From: an uncultured Veillonellaceae bacterium | Lineage (GTDB): Bacteria; Bacillota; Negativicutes; Selenomonadales; Selenomonadaceae | Direction of reading: 5' to 3' | Length of the DNA: 64,000 bases | Assembly (NCBI GenBank): GCA_902801565.1 | Contig: CADCIX010000012.1 | Location: 39,156 to 103,155 of the forward strand | In this document: one piece after another, positions 63,801 through 64,000 of the stretch | Layout of the letters: each line of letters opens with the position of its first letter | Numbering within the stretch: the stretch's first letter is position 1 | The notes under the pieces: model-generated | Told to the model about the DNA's origin: nothing | Databases searched by the model: none | The model's input: the letters and a program-made list of their open reading frames with translations, nothing else | Program-made: the position numbers and the translations under genes

Positions 63801-64000
63801 AACAATTTACATTGAAGATGCGGAAAAGGGCGCAACGTCCTATTGTCTTTTTGGCAGAGTTTTTTCAATTGGATGCTATGCTGGATACCGGCGCAGTCCT
63901 CCCCGTATGGGTAGAGGATGAGGAATTGCTCAAGGCAATGGGTGGTGTGCCCATTGCCTTTCATCAGCCATTTGGCGGTTTTGGCGGCACGACTACTGGG
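63797..64000 (+). CDS. Retropepsin-like aspartic protease, copy 2 (partial)
   Basis: Opens MKQFTLKMRKRAQRPIVFLA and has the same LDAMLDTGAVLPVW motif. From the motif onward the DNA is almost identical to copy 1. The window ends at ACTACTGGG, exactly at the base run where copy 1 is frameshifted, so whether this copy is intact cannot be seen. Confidence 0.75.
   Translation, partial: MKQFTLKMRKRAQRPIVFLAEFFQLDAMLDTGAVLPVWVEDEELLKAMGGVPIAFHQPFGGFGGTTTG

Larger units (their letters stand above)
62343..64000. repeat. Tandem duplication, period about 1079 bp
   Basis: 62343-62502 and 63422-63581 differ at two positions, 62786-62915 and 63871-64000 at about three; the offset is 1079 bp, rising to 1085 after two extra codons. 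Between these blocks the coding DNA of the two copies is clearly diverged. Upstream, 63146-63427 repeats the ccmF tail. The array runs off the window. Confidence 0.9.

Overview
The window is a 64 kb piece of bacterial chromosome that spans the replication origin. Gene order around dnaA is of the Firmicutes type: mnmG-mnmE-jag-yidC-yidD-rnpA-rpmH on the minus strand, then dnaA-dnaN-recF-dciA-like-remB-like-gyrB on the plus strand. It also has Gram-negative envelope traits: an outer-membrane porin with an SLH domain, a periplasmic NrfHA nitrite reductase and a System I (Ccm) cytochrome c maturation set. Together these point to the Negativicutes, most likely a Selenomonadaceae relative (Selenomonas/Mitsuokella-like). 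The species is not resolved; this is inferred from gene content only.

Layout. 1-5.3 kb: tRNA modification, membrane insertion and rnpA/rpmH genes running left. 5.3-12.7 kb: dnaA promoter with DnaA boxes, dnaA, the probable oriC (6941-7190), dnaN, recF, dciA-like, remB-like, gyrB. 12.7-21.4 kb: accessory region with a GT2 glycosyltransferase, an HD phosphohydrolase, a DUF234 ATPase, ThpR, a Tat-exported phosphoesterase, a RelB/YoeB-type toxin-antitoxin pair, a TauE exporter, an ATP-grasp protein, gene scars and three copies of a palindromic repeat element. 21.4-24.5 kb: TPP-riboswitch-controlled thiS-G-H-E operon. 24.6-28.7 kb: YbiW-type glycyl radical enzyme, its activase and a fructose-6-phosphate-aldolase-like protein. 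28.7-38 kb: nucleotidyltransferase, DUF805, DeoR regulator, Fsr-like MFS, sbcCD, second DUF234 ATPase. 38-41 kb: fruK-fruA fructose PTS. 41-47 kb: DUF2225 protein, a degenerate condensation-domain-like protein, YitT, a secreted protein and the SLH porin. 47-55 kb: branching enzyme, metY, a DUF4143 ATPase behind three direct repeats, a hydroxyacid dehydrogenase, a drug-type MFS. 55-62.3 kb: nrfHA, a Crp/Fnr regulator and ccmABCEF. 62.3-64 kb: a tandemly duplicated two-gene module (small protein plus retropepsin-like protease), truncated by the window end.

The best-integrated unit is 55-62 kb. NrfHA would reduce nitrite to ammonium in the periplasm, the Ccm proteins would attach its hemes, and the Crp/Fnr protein is probably the switch: the same palindrome GTTGC-N4-GCAAC lies exactly 29.5 bp upstream of the -10 box of both nrfHA and the regulator gene. 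The most novel-looking unit is the two-gene module at 62.4-64 kb. Its flanks are nearly identical between copies while its cores are diverged, it carries a copy of the ccmF tail, one protease copy has a frameshift, and a truncated relative of the small gene lies 41 kb away at 21.1 kb next to a palindromic repeat.
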